A DNA stretch of 64,000 bases, from positions 124,001 to 188,000 of the forward strand of contig CANQNN010000004.1 in the NCBI GenBank assembly GCA_947625205.1, read 5' to 3'. Below the pieces are notes generated by a model that saw only the letters and a program-made list of their open reading frames with translations, made no database searches and was not told the DNA's origin. The position numbers and the translations under genes were made by a program. Shown here piece by piece: positions 17,340 through 27,189 of the stretch; the stretch's first letter is position 1; every line of letters begins with the position of its first letter. This stretch comes from an uncultured Lachnospiraceae bacterium. GTDB lineage: Bacteria > Bacillota > Clostridia > Lachnospirales > Lachnospiraceae.

Positions 17340-18009
17340 CACAGGATATCCTCGCTGTCATACGCTATGATAGAAGACCGTTCTGCGCCGCCTTCCCGTA
17401 TGTCTTCCGCCAGCTTACGGGGATCCTTGACCGACAGCTCGACCACCATATCCAGACCGTCTCCAACATAATTTCTGCTCTTGATGCGGTACTTGGATGT
17501 ATGCGCCGCAATCCTCTCCGTAATATCGGATTCCGCTTTTGCGTCGCAGTGCAGAACCAGCACGAAAGGTTTTCTTCCGATATGGATATGTTCAAAACCA
17601 AGCAGAACGATCGTGACCGTCAGGGACGTCAGCACTGCCAGCTCATACAACTGACACCCGCACGTGATGCCGATATGAACAGACCACATCAGATACAGCA
17701 TGTCAACAGGATCCTTGACTGCCGTTCGGAAACGCAGGATCGCAAGCGCGCCGATCGTACCCAGTGTGATAACAATATTGGATTGCAGACTGAAAATAAT
17801 CGTAGAAATAAAAAACGGAAGAACCGCCATACAGATATGAAACGACCTGTTATAGAATGCCCTGTGAGAAACGATCCTGTATACCAGGAATTCATATATG
17901 CTCAGGATAAAACCATGAGCAGAACCGAAAGAATAATTTTGGCCCCCCCCACCGCAGGATTCGCGTATGAGTTTGTAATATTTTCCAATATATCCTGTAA
18001 GATCTCCAT
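17339..18009 (-). pseudogene. DUF4956 membrane protein, frameshifted
   Basis: The C-terminal about 190 residues are clearly DUF4956: membrane helices, LGTIGALAILRFRTAVKDP and a soluble tail. The real N terminus appears in another frame. ATG 18009 follows AAAGGTGG by 9 nt and gives MEILQDILEN leading into KIILSVLLMVLS, a membrane helix that then hits TGA at 17902-17904. Adding one base in the A4/T4 run at 17909-17912 joins the helix smoothly to FILSIYEFLVYRI. The alternative continuous frame starting at 18055 gives a non-hydrophobic, Gly-rich N terminus with no ribosome site. So the gene carries a one-base deletion, or this is a sequence error. Cysteine and glycine runs at 17943-17950 (C8) read through normally in the upstream frame. 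Confidence 0.75.
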
Positions 18010-18095
18010 TGTTATGATCCACCTTTCTGTAATCACTCTTATCTCTGTGCCTCATTCCGCACAGGCGTATATATGTATGCAGCAGCCGCTCTCTA

Positions 18096-18842
18096 TTATT
18101 TTACACAGACGCCGGTATATGCGCCGTCCGCGCTCTGCCGCCCCATCATCTGCAGCTTTCTTCTCCCCAGTGAATATTTGGAAAAAGACGACTGTATCAA
18201 ATGCCGTTCCGTGATGATATGTTTCAGATGCGCCGGCAGGATATGGTCAAATTTTACCTCCAGCACATGCCATCCCACTTCCTGCAGCGGATAACGTATA
18301 TACTCTCCATCCGCGAAATGATCGAAATCATCAGCGACAGAGATATTCCGGTCCACCGTGATTCGTATGTTGGTGATCTTCTCGACATAAGCGGTCCTCT
18401 CAAAATCGATCACCGCTCTGGGAGCCAGAAGTCCTGTCATACACCGAACACAGAACAGCTTAAGCAATGGCTTCTCTGTCTGCCAGAACACTTCCGATGC
18501 GTTTCCCGCCATGATCTGTCTCAGCTCTTCCTCCGTGATCGAACAGCTTGTCTTATGGCAGCGTCCGTCCGACTTCTCCTTGCGTTCCAGACGCATCATA
18601 TCGCTGCGTTCATTGTAATAGCGGACACGGTATTTGACCCGCTCCGAAAGGCCCATATCATTCTCTTTGACGCAGGTATCCTTGTAATCATCAAAATACA
18701 GACTGTGGATGCGATATCTGCCGTCCTCACCGCCATATTCATCCCTGTCCATAACCGCATCCAGCCTGCTTTCCAGCACTTTCAGTTCCCCCATGCTGCA
18801 GCAGTACTTCCACTCATTTCTGTATATTTTAATCTTCCTCAC
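18096..18842 (-). CDS. VTC-domain protein, polyphosphate polymerase-like
   Basis: The protein (about 245 residues) has the VTC/CYTH-like fold signatures: YRNEWKYCCS at the N terminus, YRIHSLYFDDYKDTCV, VKYRVRYYNE, RLERKEKSDG, and LEVKFDHILP near the end. These basic and acidic residues line the polyphosphate tunnel in the family. The predicted -10 element covers the ATG at 18896, so translation must start later. GGGAGGTGAGGAAG lies right before ATT at 18833, at ideal spacing; GTG at 18842 is in frame but too close to that site. I give 18842 as the outer limit. It leads the VTC-DUF4956-CotH operon. Confidence 0.82.
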   Translation of the reverse strand: MRKIKIYRNEWKYCCSMGELKVLESRLDAVMDRDEYGGEDGRYRIHSLYFDDYKDTCVKENDMGLSERVKYRVRYYNERSDMMRLERKEKSDGRCHKTSCSITEEELRQIMAGNASEVFWQTEKPLLKLFCVRCMTGLLAPRAVIDFERTAYVEKITNIRITVDRNISVADDFDHFADGEYIRYPLQEVGWHVLEVKFDHILPAHLKHIITERHLIQSSFSKYSLGRRKLQMMGRQSADGAYTGVCVK

Positions 18843-18894
18843 CTCCCACGCGCCAGCCGGCCCGTGCGGTCCCGGTATCCGGTACGCCCACCTC

Positions 18895-18923
18895 ATTATA
18901 ATTTACGCATAATCATAAAGCAA
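18895..18923 (-). promoter_or_regulatory. Promoter of the VTC-DUF4956-CotH operon
   Basis: Minus strand: TTGCTT (18918-18923), 17-bp spacer, TATAAT (18895-18900). It lies inside the segment bounded by the 35-bp direct repeats. Confidence 0.75.
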
Positions 18924-18949
18924 GTCCTTTGTGTGCCGGATGCCCCGTC

Positions 18950-19438
18950 CTACAAGCAGATATCAGCCGCCTCCACCTTGACGGCCTTCCTTAATTCCGC
19001 AAGCGCGGTCTCCACCTGACAGCCGATCTTCCCGCCGCTGAACAGGATCGTATCAAAGTCCTCTGCGGACCTGTCGATCACGGTTCGGAACGGCTTTTTC
19101 ATCCCTACCGGAGAACAGCCGCCGTGTATATAGCCAGTGAGCGGCAGAAGCTCCTTTGACTTTAACATTTCAATGCTCTTCTCCTGAACCGCTCCCGCCG
19201 CCTTTTTCAAATCCAATTCGCGCGCCACGGGCACCATGAACACATAGTGCTCTCCGCTTCCCGCGACCGTTACCAGGGTCTTAAAGACCTTATCGGGATC
19301 CTGGCCGAGCACTGCCGCCACCTCCACGCCGCTGATCGCCTCTGTATCACCATAATAATGAGCAGTATATGGGATCTTTTTCTGTTCCAGCAGCCGCATC
19401 ACATTAGTCTTTTCTGTTTTCTGTTTCTTACCGGCCAT
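18950..19438 (-). CDS. ybaK: YbaK/EbsC-type Cys-tRNA(Pro) deacylase
   Basis: This 162-residue protein hydrolyses mischarged Cys-tRNA(Pro). Family features are IPYTAHYYGD near the N terminus, VFKTLVTV with the key lysine, VPVARELDLKKAAGA, and GYIHGGCSPVGMKK. The length is normal. GGAGGAAAAGATC precedes the ATG. The last 12 codons carry the right copy of the 35-bp direct repeat whose partner is at 15250-15284. Confidence 0.9.
   Translation of the reverse strand: MAGKKQKTEKTNVMRLLEQKKIPYTAHYYGDTEAISGVEVAAVLGQDPDKVFKTLVTVAGSGEHYVFMVPVARELDLKKAAGAVQEKSIEMLKSKELLPLTGYIHGGCSPVGMKKPFRTVIDRSAEDFDTILFSGGKIGCQVETALAELRKAVKVEAADICL
18956..18990. repeat. Right copy of 35-bp direct repeat, within ybaK 3' end
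   Basis: It matches 15250-15284 at 34 of 35 bases (single T/G difference) in the same orientation. The two copies are 3.7 kb apart and bracket the complete VTC-DUF4956-CotH operon with its promoter. Confidence 0.85.
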
Positions 19439-19584
19439 GATCTTTTCCTCCGAAAGCAGCGATATATACCGATATCATCATAGCAGATAAACCCGCAAAA
19501 ATCCAACGTTTTTACCACGGCTTCAGAAAGCGCTGCGCAGACCCCGGCGGAAGCAGGGAAAGCCCCGGCGGGCGCAGACATAAG

Positions 19585-19615
19585 AAAACCCCTGAAAGCG
19601 CTGACCTTTCAGGGG
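19585..19615 (-). terminator. Terminator after rpsI
   Basis: A perfect 10-bp stem (CCCCTGAAAG / CTTTCAGGGG) with a 7-nt loop is followed by TTTTCTTA on the minus strand. Confidence 0.92.
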
Positions 19616-19664
19616 CTCTGTCAAATCTCTTATTCCGTCTACTTCGAAAACCTGTAAAACCGAA

Positions 19665-20072
19665 TTATCTCTTCGAGAACTGCGGAGCGCGACGTGCGGC
19701 TTTGAGGCCGTACTTCTTACGCTCTTTCATACGAGGATCTCTGGTCAAGTATCCTGCCGCCTTCAGAGTCGGTCTGTAATCCGCGTCCGCCTGAAGCAGC
19801 GCTCTTGCAACGCCATGTCTGATCGCTCCCGCCTGGCCTGTGAATCCGCCGCCCTTTACGGTAACGATCGCATCGAATTTATCTGCCGTATCTGTAGCCA
19901 CAAGCGGCTGACGGATGATAACCTTGAGCGTCTCTAATCCGAAATAGTCGTCGATGTCTCTTTTATTGACGGTGATCTGTCCTTTACCCGGCACTAAGTA
20001 TACTCTGGCAACAGATTTTTTTCTTCTGCCGGTGCCATAATATTTTGCTGCTGATTTAGCTGACTTAGCCAT
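19665..20072 (-). CDS. rpsI: Ribosomal protein uS9
   Basis: This 135-residue S9 ends in the conserved [17 protein letters not shown]-type tail that reaches the P-site tRNA. The [14 protein letters not shown] start of the domain and [19 protein letters not shown] are clear. It follows rplM by 29 nt, the usual partner, and is closed by a strong terminator. Confidence 0.97.
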   Translation of the reverse strand: MAKSAKSAAKYYGTGRRKKSVARVYLVPGKGQITVNKRDIDDYFGLETLKVIIRQPLVATDTADKFDAIVTVKGGGFTGQAGAIRHGVARALLQADADYRPTLKAAGYLTRDPRMKERKKYGLKAARRAPQFSKR

Positions 20073-20101
20073 TACTATTTTCTCCTTTCAGTCCTTGCGA
20101 A

Positions 20102-20530
20102 TTAAAATGTTAATACTTCCGGCTTCTGTGCCGCATGCTTGTGATCAGGGCCTGCGTATACGTGAAGCTTCGTATACATTTGTCTTCCCAAAGGTCCTTT
20201 CGGGAGCATGCCTTTTACGGCGTGCTCAACAACCCTCTCAGGATGTTTGTTCATCATCTCTCTCAGGGTGGTTTCTTTCATACCGCCCACGTAATCGGAG
20301 TGATGATAGTAAATCTTCTGGTCTAACTTTCTGCCGGTTACCTTTACCTTCCCGGCATTTACAATGATCACATAATCACCTGTATCCATATGCGGAGTAA
20401 AAATCGGCTTATTCTTGCCTCTTAATACTTTAGCGACCTCGGATGCCAAGCGGCCGAGCGTCATATCTGTCGCATCGACTACGTACCACTTTCTGTCGAT
20501 CGTAGCCGGACTTGCCATAAAAGTCTTCAT
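20102..20530 (-). CDS. rplM: Ribosomal protein uL13
   Basis: This 142-residue L13, an early large-subunit assembly protein, contains [32 protein letters not shown] and [17 protein letters not shown] 20530 follows GGAGG at good spacing. It leads the rplM-rpsI operon behind its own promoter and a leader of about 170 nt. Confidence 0.97.
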   Translation of the reverse strand: MKTFMASPATIDRKWYVVDATDMTLGRLASEVAKVLRGKNKPIFTPHMDTGDYVIIVNAGKVKVTGRKLDQKIYYHHSDYVGGMKETTLREMMNKHPERVVEHAVKGMLPKGPLGRQMYTKLHVYAGPDHKHAAQKPEVLTF

Positions 20531-20736
20531 GATATTACCTCCATAGTAACGATTCGTCCTTCGACTGTCTGTGTTGTTCTTTCGATCCTTCGCGCGGATG
20601 TCCGGGCCGCCCTTGTTGATCTTTCAAACAACAGCTATCTTTTCCTATTCAAAAAATGTCTTGCCGGGGCTTTGGCCAGACACTTTTAAACACTGTCACA
20701 TTTACCTATTATATTATACGCACCCGAGCGTGTCAA
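20531..20736 (-). promoter_or_regulatory. rplM-rpsI promoter and structured leader
   Basis: Minus strand TTGACA (20731-20736), 17-bp spacer and TATAAT (20708-20713) form a consensus promoter; a second TATAAT overlaps at 20713-20718. The leader of about 170 nt can form a stem from TGTCT / AGACA near 20645-20680 and GTTG / CAAC near 20615. Long leaders here often serve L13 autoregulation; that role is inferred. Confidence 0.7.
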
Positions 20737-20885
20737 CCTATTTTTTACTTGATTTTCCATTGTTTCCGGTTCGCACGATACCGCCTTGCGGCGGTCCCGG
20801 GGCTGCCTTATACCGTTATTGCATTATGACCGCATTATATATAGTAGAAACACCTCCAGCATACGCCTGTGCAGAAACGGTCCTG

Positions 20886-21671
20886 TCACCCGAACTCTAT
20901 TCCCACCAGCACCAGCCCGCAGGCAGGTGCAGTAGGACCCGCCGCCTGCCTGTCCTCTGCCTCCAGGATCCTCTTAACCTCCTGCGGTTCAATATGTCCG
21001 CGTCCCACTTCCATCAGCGTACCGGCAATAATACGCACCATATTATAGAGGAAACCGCTGCCTGACACACGTATCACAATTTCTTGACCATTATAGTCAA
21101 CCGGATTGTACAGACCGCCGGCCGGATTGTCGCCGCACGCCTTAAACACCTGTATCGAATCTATTCTCCGCACAGTAGTCCCAGCCTGTGTCTCCGCGCT
21201 GCAGAAGCTCCTGAAATCATGTTCGCCGAGCAGGTATCCGGACGCCTGACTCATTAAGTCAATATTCAGTGGGGCATAAGTAAAATACGAGTACAGCCGT
21301 TTTGTAGGCATCGGAAACGGCGCGCAGTAAATATGATACTCATAAGTTTTACGGCTGCTGCAGCGGCGGGGATGAAAATCCGGCGCCACCTCCTGCGACT
21401 TCTGTATTCTAATATCCTCCGGCAGACTTCTGTTGAGCGCATAAGAGATCTTATCTGCCGGGATCCGGCTCGCCGTATCAAAAACAGCGACATTTCCCAG
21501 AGCATGAACGCCGGAATCGGTGCGGCTGGCGCCGATCACCTCGATTTTTTCTCCCAGAAGGTCGGAAAGGCATCTGTTCAGGATGCCTTCTATCGTTTCT
21601 CCGTTCGGTTGTATCTGCCACCCATGATAGTTCGTCCCATCATAGGCTACTGTGAGCATGACTCTCTTCAT
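20886..21671 (-). CDS. truA: tRNA pseudouridine(38-40) synthase
   Basis: This protein (261 residues) makes pseudouridine at positions 38-40 of the tRNA anticodon arm. The catalytic Asp is in ASRTDSGVHALGN. YDGTNYHGWQ marks the N terminus and GFLYNMVRIIAGTLMEVG the C-terminal domain. I start it at ATG 21671 (MKRVMLTVAYDG); the 21-residue in-frame extension overlaps nothing useful and is not conserved-looking. It is 35 nt after ecfT in the usual Firmicute order. Confidence 0.94.
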   Translation of the reverse strand: MKRVMLTVAYDGTNYHGWQIQPNGETIEGILNRCLSDLLGEKIEVIGASRTDSGVHALGNVAVFDTASRIPADKISYALNRSLPEDIRIQKSQEVAPDFHPRRCSSRKTYEYHIYCAPFPMPTKRLYSYFTYAPLNIDLMSQASGYLLGEHDFRSFCSAETQAGTTVRRIDSIQVFKACGDNPAGGLYNPVDYNGQEIVIRVSGSGFLYNMVRIIAGTLMEVGRGHIEPQEVKRILEAEDRQAAGPTAPACGLVLVGIEFG

Positions 21672-21706
21672 ACCGCATACCGCCTCAATGCCGTTTTTGT
21701 ATAAGC

Positions 21707-22507
21707 TTACAGATAAATCCTTACCACGATACACAGCGCGAAATACGCCGCAAGCACGCCGTAGGCAATACGGTCCCTCGCCGCATACTTAAGGGGCTTC
21801 ATCTTCGTCCTGTGCTCTCCGCCCCTGTAACATCTGGCTTCCATCGCCATCGCCAGATCGTTCGCCCGGCGAAACGCGGAAATAAACAGCGGCACCAGAA
21901 GCGGCACTAACGCTTTCGCTTTTTTTACCAGATTACCGCTCTCAAAATCGGCGCCGCGGGCGATCTGCGCCTTCATGATCTTATCCGTCTCTTCCAGCAG
22001 GATCGGAATGAACCGAAGCGCGATCGACATCATCATCGCCACCTCATGCACCGGAACCTTGAATATCTTAAGCGGCCGCATAAGCTTCTCCATGCCGTCT
22101 GTTAAGCTGTTAGGCGTGGTGGTGAGCGTCATGACGGAGGAACCCACGATCAGGAAAGACAGCCTCACCGCCATCATGACCGCAAGCTGTACGCCTTCCC
22201 TGGTGATCTTTAGCTTCCACACGCTGAAGACCGTTTCTCCGGGCGTCAGAAACAGATTAAACACAACGGTAATAAGCAGAATAAAGACGATCGCCCGCAT
22301 CCCTTTTACCATATATTTAAAAGGCACATTGGACAGTTTGATCATGACGGCCAAAAATACTGCCGCCACCGCATATCCCACCCAGCTTTTTACTACGAAC
22401 AAAGAAATAATAAAACAGATCGTTGCTACCAGTTTTACCCGCGGGTCCAATTTATGTATGACGGATTCCGTCTGATAATACTGGCCCAATGTAATATCAC
22501 GTAACAT
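21707..22507 (-). CDS. ecfT: ECF transporter transmembrane subunit EcfT
   Basis: This 266-residue membrane protein links the two ATPases to interchangeable substrate-binding S components for vitamins and metals. It has five to six membrane helices and the two coupling Ala-Arg-Gly type motifs, visible as AQIARGADFESG and AMEARCYRGGEH. The HKLDPRVKL N-terminal motif is typical. It follows ecfA2 in the shared operon. The bioY S component at 55964-56536 is a likely partner in this genome. Confidence 0.95.
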   Translation of the reverse strand: MLRDITLGQYYQTESVIHKLDPRVKLVATICFIISLFVVKSWVGYAVAAVFLAVMIKLSNVPFKYMVKGMRAIVFILLITVVFNLFLTPGETVFSVWKLKITREGVQLAVMMAVRLSFLIVGSSVMTLTTTPNSLTDGMEKLMRPLKIFKVPVHEVAMMMSIALRFIPILLEETDKIMKAQIARGADFESGNLVKKAKALVPLLVPLFISAFRRANDLAMAMEARCYRGGEHRTKMKPLKYAARDRIAYGVLAAYFALCIVVRIYL

Positions 22508-22568
22508 AACCGATTCCTTTCCGAAATAATATATTGCGGCTCCCCAAAGCCCGATAATACAGACGCCG

Positions 22569-23420
22569 CTACTGTCTGCCCAGCACCCGCAGTATCTCGC
22601 GTCTGGCCTCCTCTATCGTCGTGGCATCGGTCCTGACGGGCATACCGTTACGGTAAAGCGCCTGCATGATATATGTCACCTGAGGCGCCGCAAGACCGAC
22701 TTCCTCCAGCTTTTTATAATGCTTAAATACTTCCACCGGCGTATCGTCATAAAGAACGCTGCCGCGATTCATCACGATAATGCGCTCCACGTATTTTGCC
22801 ACATCCTCCATGCTGTGCGACACGAGAATGACCGTGATCCCCGTCTCCTCCTTGAGCCTGGCGATCTGATCAAGGATCTCATCTCTGCCCCTGGGATCTA
22901 AACCCGCCGTAGGTTCATCCAGAATAAGCACATCCGGCTTCATGGCAAGCACGCCCGCGATCGCCACTCTCCGCTTCTGTCCGCCGGACAGATCAAAGGG
23001 CGACTGATAGAAGTATTCGTCTTCAATTCCTACCTGTTTTAACGCTGCGTAAGCGCATAGCTCCACCTCTTGCCTGGACAGACCCAGATTCTTAGGACCG
23101 AAACATACATCAGAGAAGACGTCCGTCTCAAATAGCTGATGCTCGGGATACTGAAACACCAGTCCTACTTTGCTGCGCAGTTTCTTCTTGTCATAATCCT
23201 GCGCATGAATATCCTCGCCGTTAAAATAAATGTTGCCGCCGGTGGGCTTAAGCAGTCCGTTTAAGTGCTGTACCAGCGTGGATTTGCCCGATCCCGTATG
23301 CCCGATCAGCCCAATGAACTGGCCGTCCGGGATCACCAGATTTACATCCCTGAGAGCATGCACCGCCAGTGCAGTATCACCGCCATATACATAATCAACA
23401 TGATCCAGTATGATCGACAT
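22569..23420 (-). CDS. ecfA2: ECF transporter ATPase EcfA2
   Basis: This 283-residue ABC ATPase carries Walker A GHTGSGKST, the Q-loop in VFQYPEHQLFE, signature LSGGQKRRVAIAG, Walker B DVLILDEPTAGLDP and the switch His in ILVSHSMEDV. It forms a heterodimer with EcfA1. The YPEHQLF sequence after the Q-loop is the usual EcfA2 type. The ribosome site (AAAGGAT) is somewhat far from the ATG. Confidence 0.94.
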   Translation of the reverse strand: MSIILDHVDYVYGGDTALAVHALRDVNLVIPDGQFIGLIGHTGSGKSTLVQHLNGLLKPTGGNIYFNGEDIHAQDYDKKKLRSKVGLVFQYPEHQLFETDVFSDVCFGPKNLGLSRQEVELCAYAALKQVGIEDEYFYQSPFDLSGGQKRRVAIAGVLAMKPDVLILDEPTAGLDPRGRDEILDQIARLKEETGITVILVSHSMEDVAKYVERIIVMNRGSVLYDDTPVEVFKHYKKLEEVGLAAPQVTYIMQALYRNGMPVRTDATTIEEARREILRVLGRQ

Positions 23421-23467
23421 TGTAATCTACGATATCCTTTCTCTTTATCCTCAAATATATCATCGCC

Positions 23468-24328
23468 TTATCCCCTGTGATACACCGCCGACAGCTCCTT
23501 CACCAGCTCCTCCACCGTCAGAATACCATCGGGCAGCGCAACACCGCTTTTCTGAAGTTCATAGGCAAGCAGCGTCACCTGCGGCACATCCAGGCGCAGC
23601 CCTTTTAACTTCTCCACCTGTGAAAAGATCTCCCGGGGCGTTCCCTGCATGGCAATCCTGCCCTGATCCATCACAAAAACCTTATCCGCGTGAATGATCT
23701 CTTCCATATAATGTGTAATGAGCACTATCGTGATACCCTCCACATCGTTCAGCGCACGCACCGCGCGGATCACTTCTCTGCGTCCGTTAGGGTCAAGCAT
23801 GGCCGTCGGCTCGTCCAGAATGATACATTTCGGATGCATCGCAATCACCCCGGCTATCGACACACGCTGCTTCTGACCGCCGGAAAGTTTATTGGGAGAG
23901 TATTTCCGAAATTCATACATACCCACCGCCTTAAGGCTCTCCTCCACACGCTGCCAGATCTCCTCTGTCGGTACGCCCATATTCTCCGGGCCAAATCCCA
24001 CATCTTCCTCAACAACCTGTCCGATGATCTGATTGTCGGGATTCTGGAAGACCATTCCCGCCTCCTGCCGGATGTCCCATAACTGCTTTTCGTCCTGTGT
24101 GTCCATTCCGTCCACCCACACAGTCCCCTCCGTGGGATACAGGATCGCATTGATGTGCTTGGCGAGTGTAGATTTTCCGGATCCGTTATGACCTAAGATC
24201 GCCACAAAATCCCCCTGTGCAATATCCAGATCGACCTCGTCCACGGCACGGGTGATCCCTTCCACATTGCCCTCCTCGTCACGGCGTATATATTCAAATA
24301 CTAGTTTATCTGTCTTGATGATCCCCAT
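23468..24328 (-). CDS. ecfA1: ECF transporter ATPase EcfA1
   Basis: This 286-residue ABC ATPase has Walker [11 protein letters not shown]-loop [11 protein letters not shown], signature [13 protein letters not shown], Walker [17 protein letters not shown] and the His of [10 protein letters not shown]. The NPDNQ motif marks EcfA1. It begins the ecfA1-ecfA2-ecfT-truA run, which in many Firmicutes directly follows rplQ; here a 3-kb insertion separates them. Confidence 0.95.
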   Translation of the reverse strand: MGIIKTDKLVFEYIRRDEEGNVEGITRAVDEVDLDIAQGDFVAILGHNGSGKSTLAKHINAILYPTEGTVWVDGMDTQDEKQLWDIRQEAGMVFQNPDNQIIGQVVEEDVGFGPENMGVPTEEIWQRVEESLKAVGMYEFRKYSPNKLSGGQKQRVSIAGVIAMHPKCIILDEPTAMLDPNGRREVIRAVRALNDVEGITIVLITHYMEEIIHADKVFVMDQGRIAMQGTPREIFSQVEKLKGLRLDVPQVTLLAYELQKSGVALPDGILTVEELVKELSAVYHRG

Positions 24329-24445
24329 AAAAATATTCTCCGATCAACATATTCAACGCTTATTATACTAACTAATCCCCTAAAACACAAGTTTTTGTGA
24401 TATACTTATACAGGATTGTTTTCGTAAATACGGAAAGGAAAGGAT

Positions 24446-25417
24446 ATGACAGGTATGTCACAAAATAAGCCAGGTAAAAATACGGCAAACATAAAAGACT
24501 TGCTAAGAATCGCTGCAAAACCGCTTATTTTTCTTCTGCTTCTGACTATGGTATGCGCCTTTCTCGCCCACTATCTGACGGGTTATGAGACGCTGGAGGA
24601 ATATGCGCAGAGCGACCCCGAAGCGGCATACGGGTCTGACCAGGCAGATATAAGCGACGCCGCAGATACGAACAGTACGGATAATACGGCGGACCAGACA
24701 GACACGACTGACAGCTCTGGCGCATACAATACCTTGGAAGATAATTCTGAGGGAGTCGATTCTATGACAGAAATCACCGGCACAGCAGATACCCGGTCTG
24801 ACCGCGTCACCTACCGGGAAGGATTTTACTATGAACCGTTAAGCGATAACATCCGGGAACGCATCACAGGCGTCTCCTATCCGGAAACCGGCTGCACGGT
24901 GCCCTATGAGGATCTGGCGTATGTCGGACTGCTTTACATGAATTTCAACGGGGAAGAACAAACCGGCGAAATGATCTGCAATAAGGTCATTGCGCAGGAT
25001 ATCGTAGAAATCTTCTATGAACTGTACCGCAATGATTACCGGCTTGAGAGCGTCCGTCTGGTAGACGAATACGGCGGCGACGATACGCGCTCTATGGAAG
25101 CCGACAATACATCCTGCTTCAACTACCGGGTCGTTGACAACACGACCACGCTGTCAAAGCATGCCTACGGCTGCGCAATCGATATCAATCCCTTCTACAA
25201 TCCTTACGTGATCTATAACAAAAACGGAAGCGGTGAAACATACATTTCTCCCAAAGGAAGTGAAATATATGCCGACCGCTCCCAGGATTTCCCCTATAAG
25301 ATAGATGAAAATGATCTGTGTTATAAATTGTTTACCGAGCACGGTTTTACATGGGGCGGGCACTGGAACTCCACCAAAGACTATCAGCATTTCCAGATCG
25401 ACCCGCCGGAGAATTGA
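24446..25417 (+). CDS. Membrane-anchored M15 (VanY-like) peptidase
   Basis: This 323-residue protein has one N-terminal membrane segment (about residues 28-48). An acidic Asp/Thr/Ser-rich spacer (about 50-115) follows, then a peptidase M15 domain. Zinc-site motifs are SKHAYGCAIDIN (His and Asp) and GGHWNSTKDYQHFQ (last His). Such enzymes trim D-Ala or L-Ala-D-Glu bonds in peptidoglycan. AGGAAAGG precedes the ATG. It is transcribed against its neighbours and splits the normal rplQ-ecfA1 adjacency together with the chemoreceptor gene. Confidence 0.88.
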   Translation: MTGMSQNKPGKNTANIKDLLRIAAKPLIFLLLLTMVCAFLAHYLTGYETLEEYAQSDPEAAYGSDQADISDAADTNSTDNTADQTDTTDSSGAYNTLEDNSEGVDSMTEITGTADTRSDRVTYREGFYYEPLSDNIRERITGVSYPETGCTVPYEDLAYVGLLYMNFNGEEQTGEMICNKVIAQDIVEIFYELYRNDYRLESVRLVDEYGGDDTRSMEADNTSCFNYRVVDNTTTLSKHAYGCAIDINPFYNPYVIYNKNGSGETYISPKGSEIYADRSQDFPYKIDENDLCYKLFTEHGFTWGGHWNSTKDYQHFQIDPPEN

Positions 25418-25458
25418 GCCTGTCTGATCATCCGCCATAAGAGCGCGGGCATCCGGCA

Positions 25459-27162
25459 CTAGTTCAGCTCAAACATCGACATGCTCGCTCCCAGCCTGTC
25501 GGAAATATCCTTCAGGTCCTTGGCGTTGTCCGCGATCTCGCCGACAATACCGGTTATCTCTGTAACAGACGCGGATGTCTGCTGCGAGCTTGCCGCATTC
25601 TCCTGCGCGATCGCAGACAGATTCTGAACCGTATCGACCACGCTGTTTCTTGCGTTATTGATCCGTTCCGTCTTTACAACCACCTGTTCAATACCCGCAA
25701 GGGACTTCTCAACATCCTGCAGCAAGCTATTGACCTGTGTATCCGTGTTAGCCACATTTTCACTCTGACGGTCCATGATCTCTTTCACTTCGTTCATCGT
25801 GGCAACCGCCTTGTTGGAATCCTCAAGCAGCGACATGATGATCCTGTCGATCTGCTTGGCGGAATCATTGGACTGTTCTGCCAGCTTTTGGATCTGCCCT
25901 GCCACAACGGCGAAGCCTCTTCCCTGTTCACCCGCACGAGCTGCTTCTATGGATGCATTTAAGGAAAGAAGATTGGTTTCCTCCGCTATATTGGTGATCA
26001 GCGCAGTAGCCTCTTTGATCTTCTGCGCGGATTCATTCGTGGTATTGGTCTGCTCGTATATGATGCCGATGGACTCGCTGGTTTTCTGATTGGTGGACTG
26101 CAGCTCACGCAACGCTTCCAGAGCCGCTTCGCCGCGTTCTTTCATAGACTGGGCGTTCTTGTTTAACGTTTCCAGCTCCTCCGCCGTCTCCTCGATCATA
26201 CTGCCCATGACAATGATGTTCTCTGTGGCGTCCTGCGTCTCTTCCGCCTGGCTGCCGGCTCCGACCGCGATCTCGCCTACCGCCTTTTCCATCTGCTGTA
26301 CGTGCTCGCTGGTCGTACCCGTTTTCTCGCTCAGCTTCTCCGACGCCCCCAGCAACGTATTACTGTCGTTCTTGACCTCTGAGATAATATTGATAAGATT
26401 GGTTCTCAGCTTATCGATTGCTCTGCAGATATCGCCGATCTCGTCTTTATCGCTTAACATCTTTCCATCCAGGCGAACATTCAGCTTGCCTTCCGACAGC
26501 TGTGTCAGAGCGCCGACGCCCTCGGCAATATTCTTCACCATAGCGCTGACCATGAGATATACTAAAACGGCGCAAGCAAGCGCTACCGCCACGCCGATAC
26601 CTGTGATTATATATATAATGCTCTTGATCTGTTTCCTGGCGTCCGCCTGCGGCATACCCGCAAATATCATGCCGACGATTTTTCCCGTTGTCTCATCAGT
26701 CAGCGGCACGTAATAACCGAAGTAATTCTGTCCCACTACGACCACATCCGTTGCAAAATATTCCTGGCCGCCTTTTAAAACAGTGTTGATCACCGCTTCA
26801 CCCGCCTGCGTCCTGAGAACCCTTTGTCCCTTCTCATCCACCACGGAAGTCATATATCTTGTATCCCCGTAAAACACCGTGATATCCATGTCGGTATCCG
26901 CCTTGATATCATCCGCTATCGCAGTGTTTTGCGTGATATTGTAGTCGCCTTTGCACAGCTCGTCATTTTCATTCAGATAATAAGCCTCATCATTGATCTG
27001 GTCATACGCATCCCGCACGCCGACCGCCGAACCGTGCAGACCGTTCTCAATAGCCGAAGTTAAAACGCTGTTGACTCTCTGGTTACTGATCCACAGGACC
27101 ATGATGCCGAGAATGATAAGCGGTGTCAGTGCAATAATCAGAATCTTCTGTTTTAGTTTCAT
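25459..27162 (-). CDS. Methyl-accepting chemotaxis protein
   Basis: This 567-residue receptor has a first membrane helix (about residues 8-27), an extracellular single-Cache-type sensor (28-178), a second helix (180-205), a HAMP domain (206-260) and the long cytoplasmic signalling coiled coil. The tip hairpin is recognisable as [19 protein letters not shown] followed by [19 protein letters not shown]. Ligand is unknown; Cache domains bind small metabolites. GGAGGGG precedes the ATG. With flagellin and csrA in the same window it supports motility and chemotaxis in this organism. Confidence 0.93.
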   Translation of the reverse strand: MKLKQKILIIALTPLIILGIMVLWISNQRVNSVLTSAIENGLHGSAVGVRDAYDQINDEAYYLNENDELCKGDYNITQNTAIADDIKADTDMDITVFYGDTRYMTSVVDEKGQRVLRTQAGEAVINTVLKGGQEYFATDVVVVGQNYFGYYVPLTDETTGKIVGMIFAGMPQADARKQIKSIIYIITGIGVAVALACAVLVYLMVSAMVKNIAEGVGALTQLSEGKLNVRLDGKMLSDKDEIGDICRAIDKLRTNLINIISEVKNDSNTLLGASEKLSEKTGTTSEHVQQMEKAVGEIAVGAGSQAEETQDATENIIVMGSMIEETAEELETLNKNAQSMKERGEAALEALRELQSTNQKTSESIGIIYEQTNTTNESAQKIKEATALITNIAEETNLLSLNASIEAARAGEQGRGFAVVAGQIQKLAEQSNDSAKQIDRIIMSLLEDSNKAVATMNEVKEIMDRQSENVANTDTQVNSLLQDVEKSLAGIEQVVVKTERINNARNSVVDTVQNLSAIAQENAASSQQTSASVTEITGIVGEIADNAKDLKDISDRLGASMSMFELN

Positions 27163-27189
27163 GCTGTCCCCTCCATAAAAAATTAAAGT

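Noticed and set aside
17943-17950. C8 run as the site of the DUF4956 frameshift
   Set aside because: The upstream frame reads through it into a convincing membrane helix; the break is further downstream at the T4 run.
20780-20795. Terminator of truA from the ACCGCC / GGCGGT hairpin
   Set aside because: Short stem with no U-run on the minus strand.
25154-25459. Minus-strand 101-codon frame opposite the VanY-like gene
   Set aside because: A shadow frame with no ribosome site and no domain; the plus-strand gene has clear catalytic motifs.
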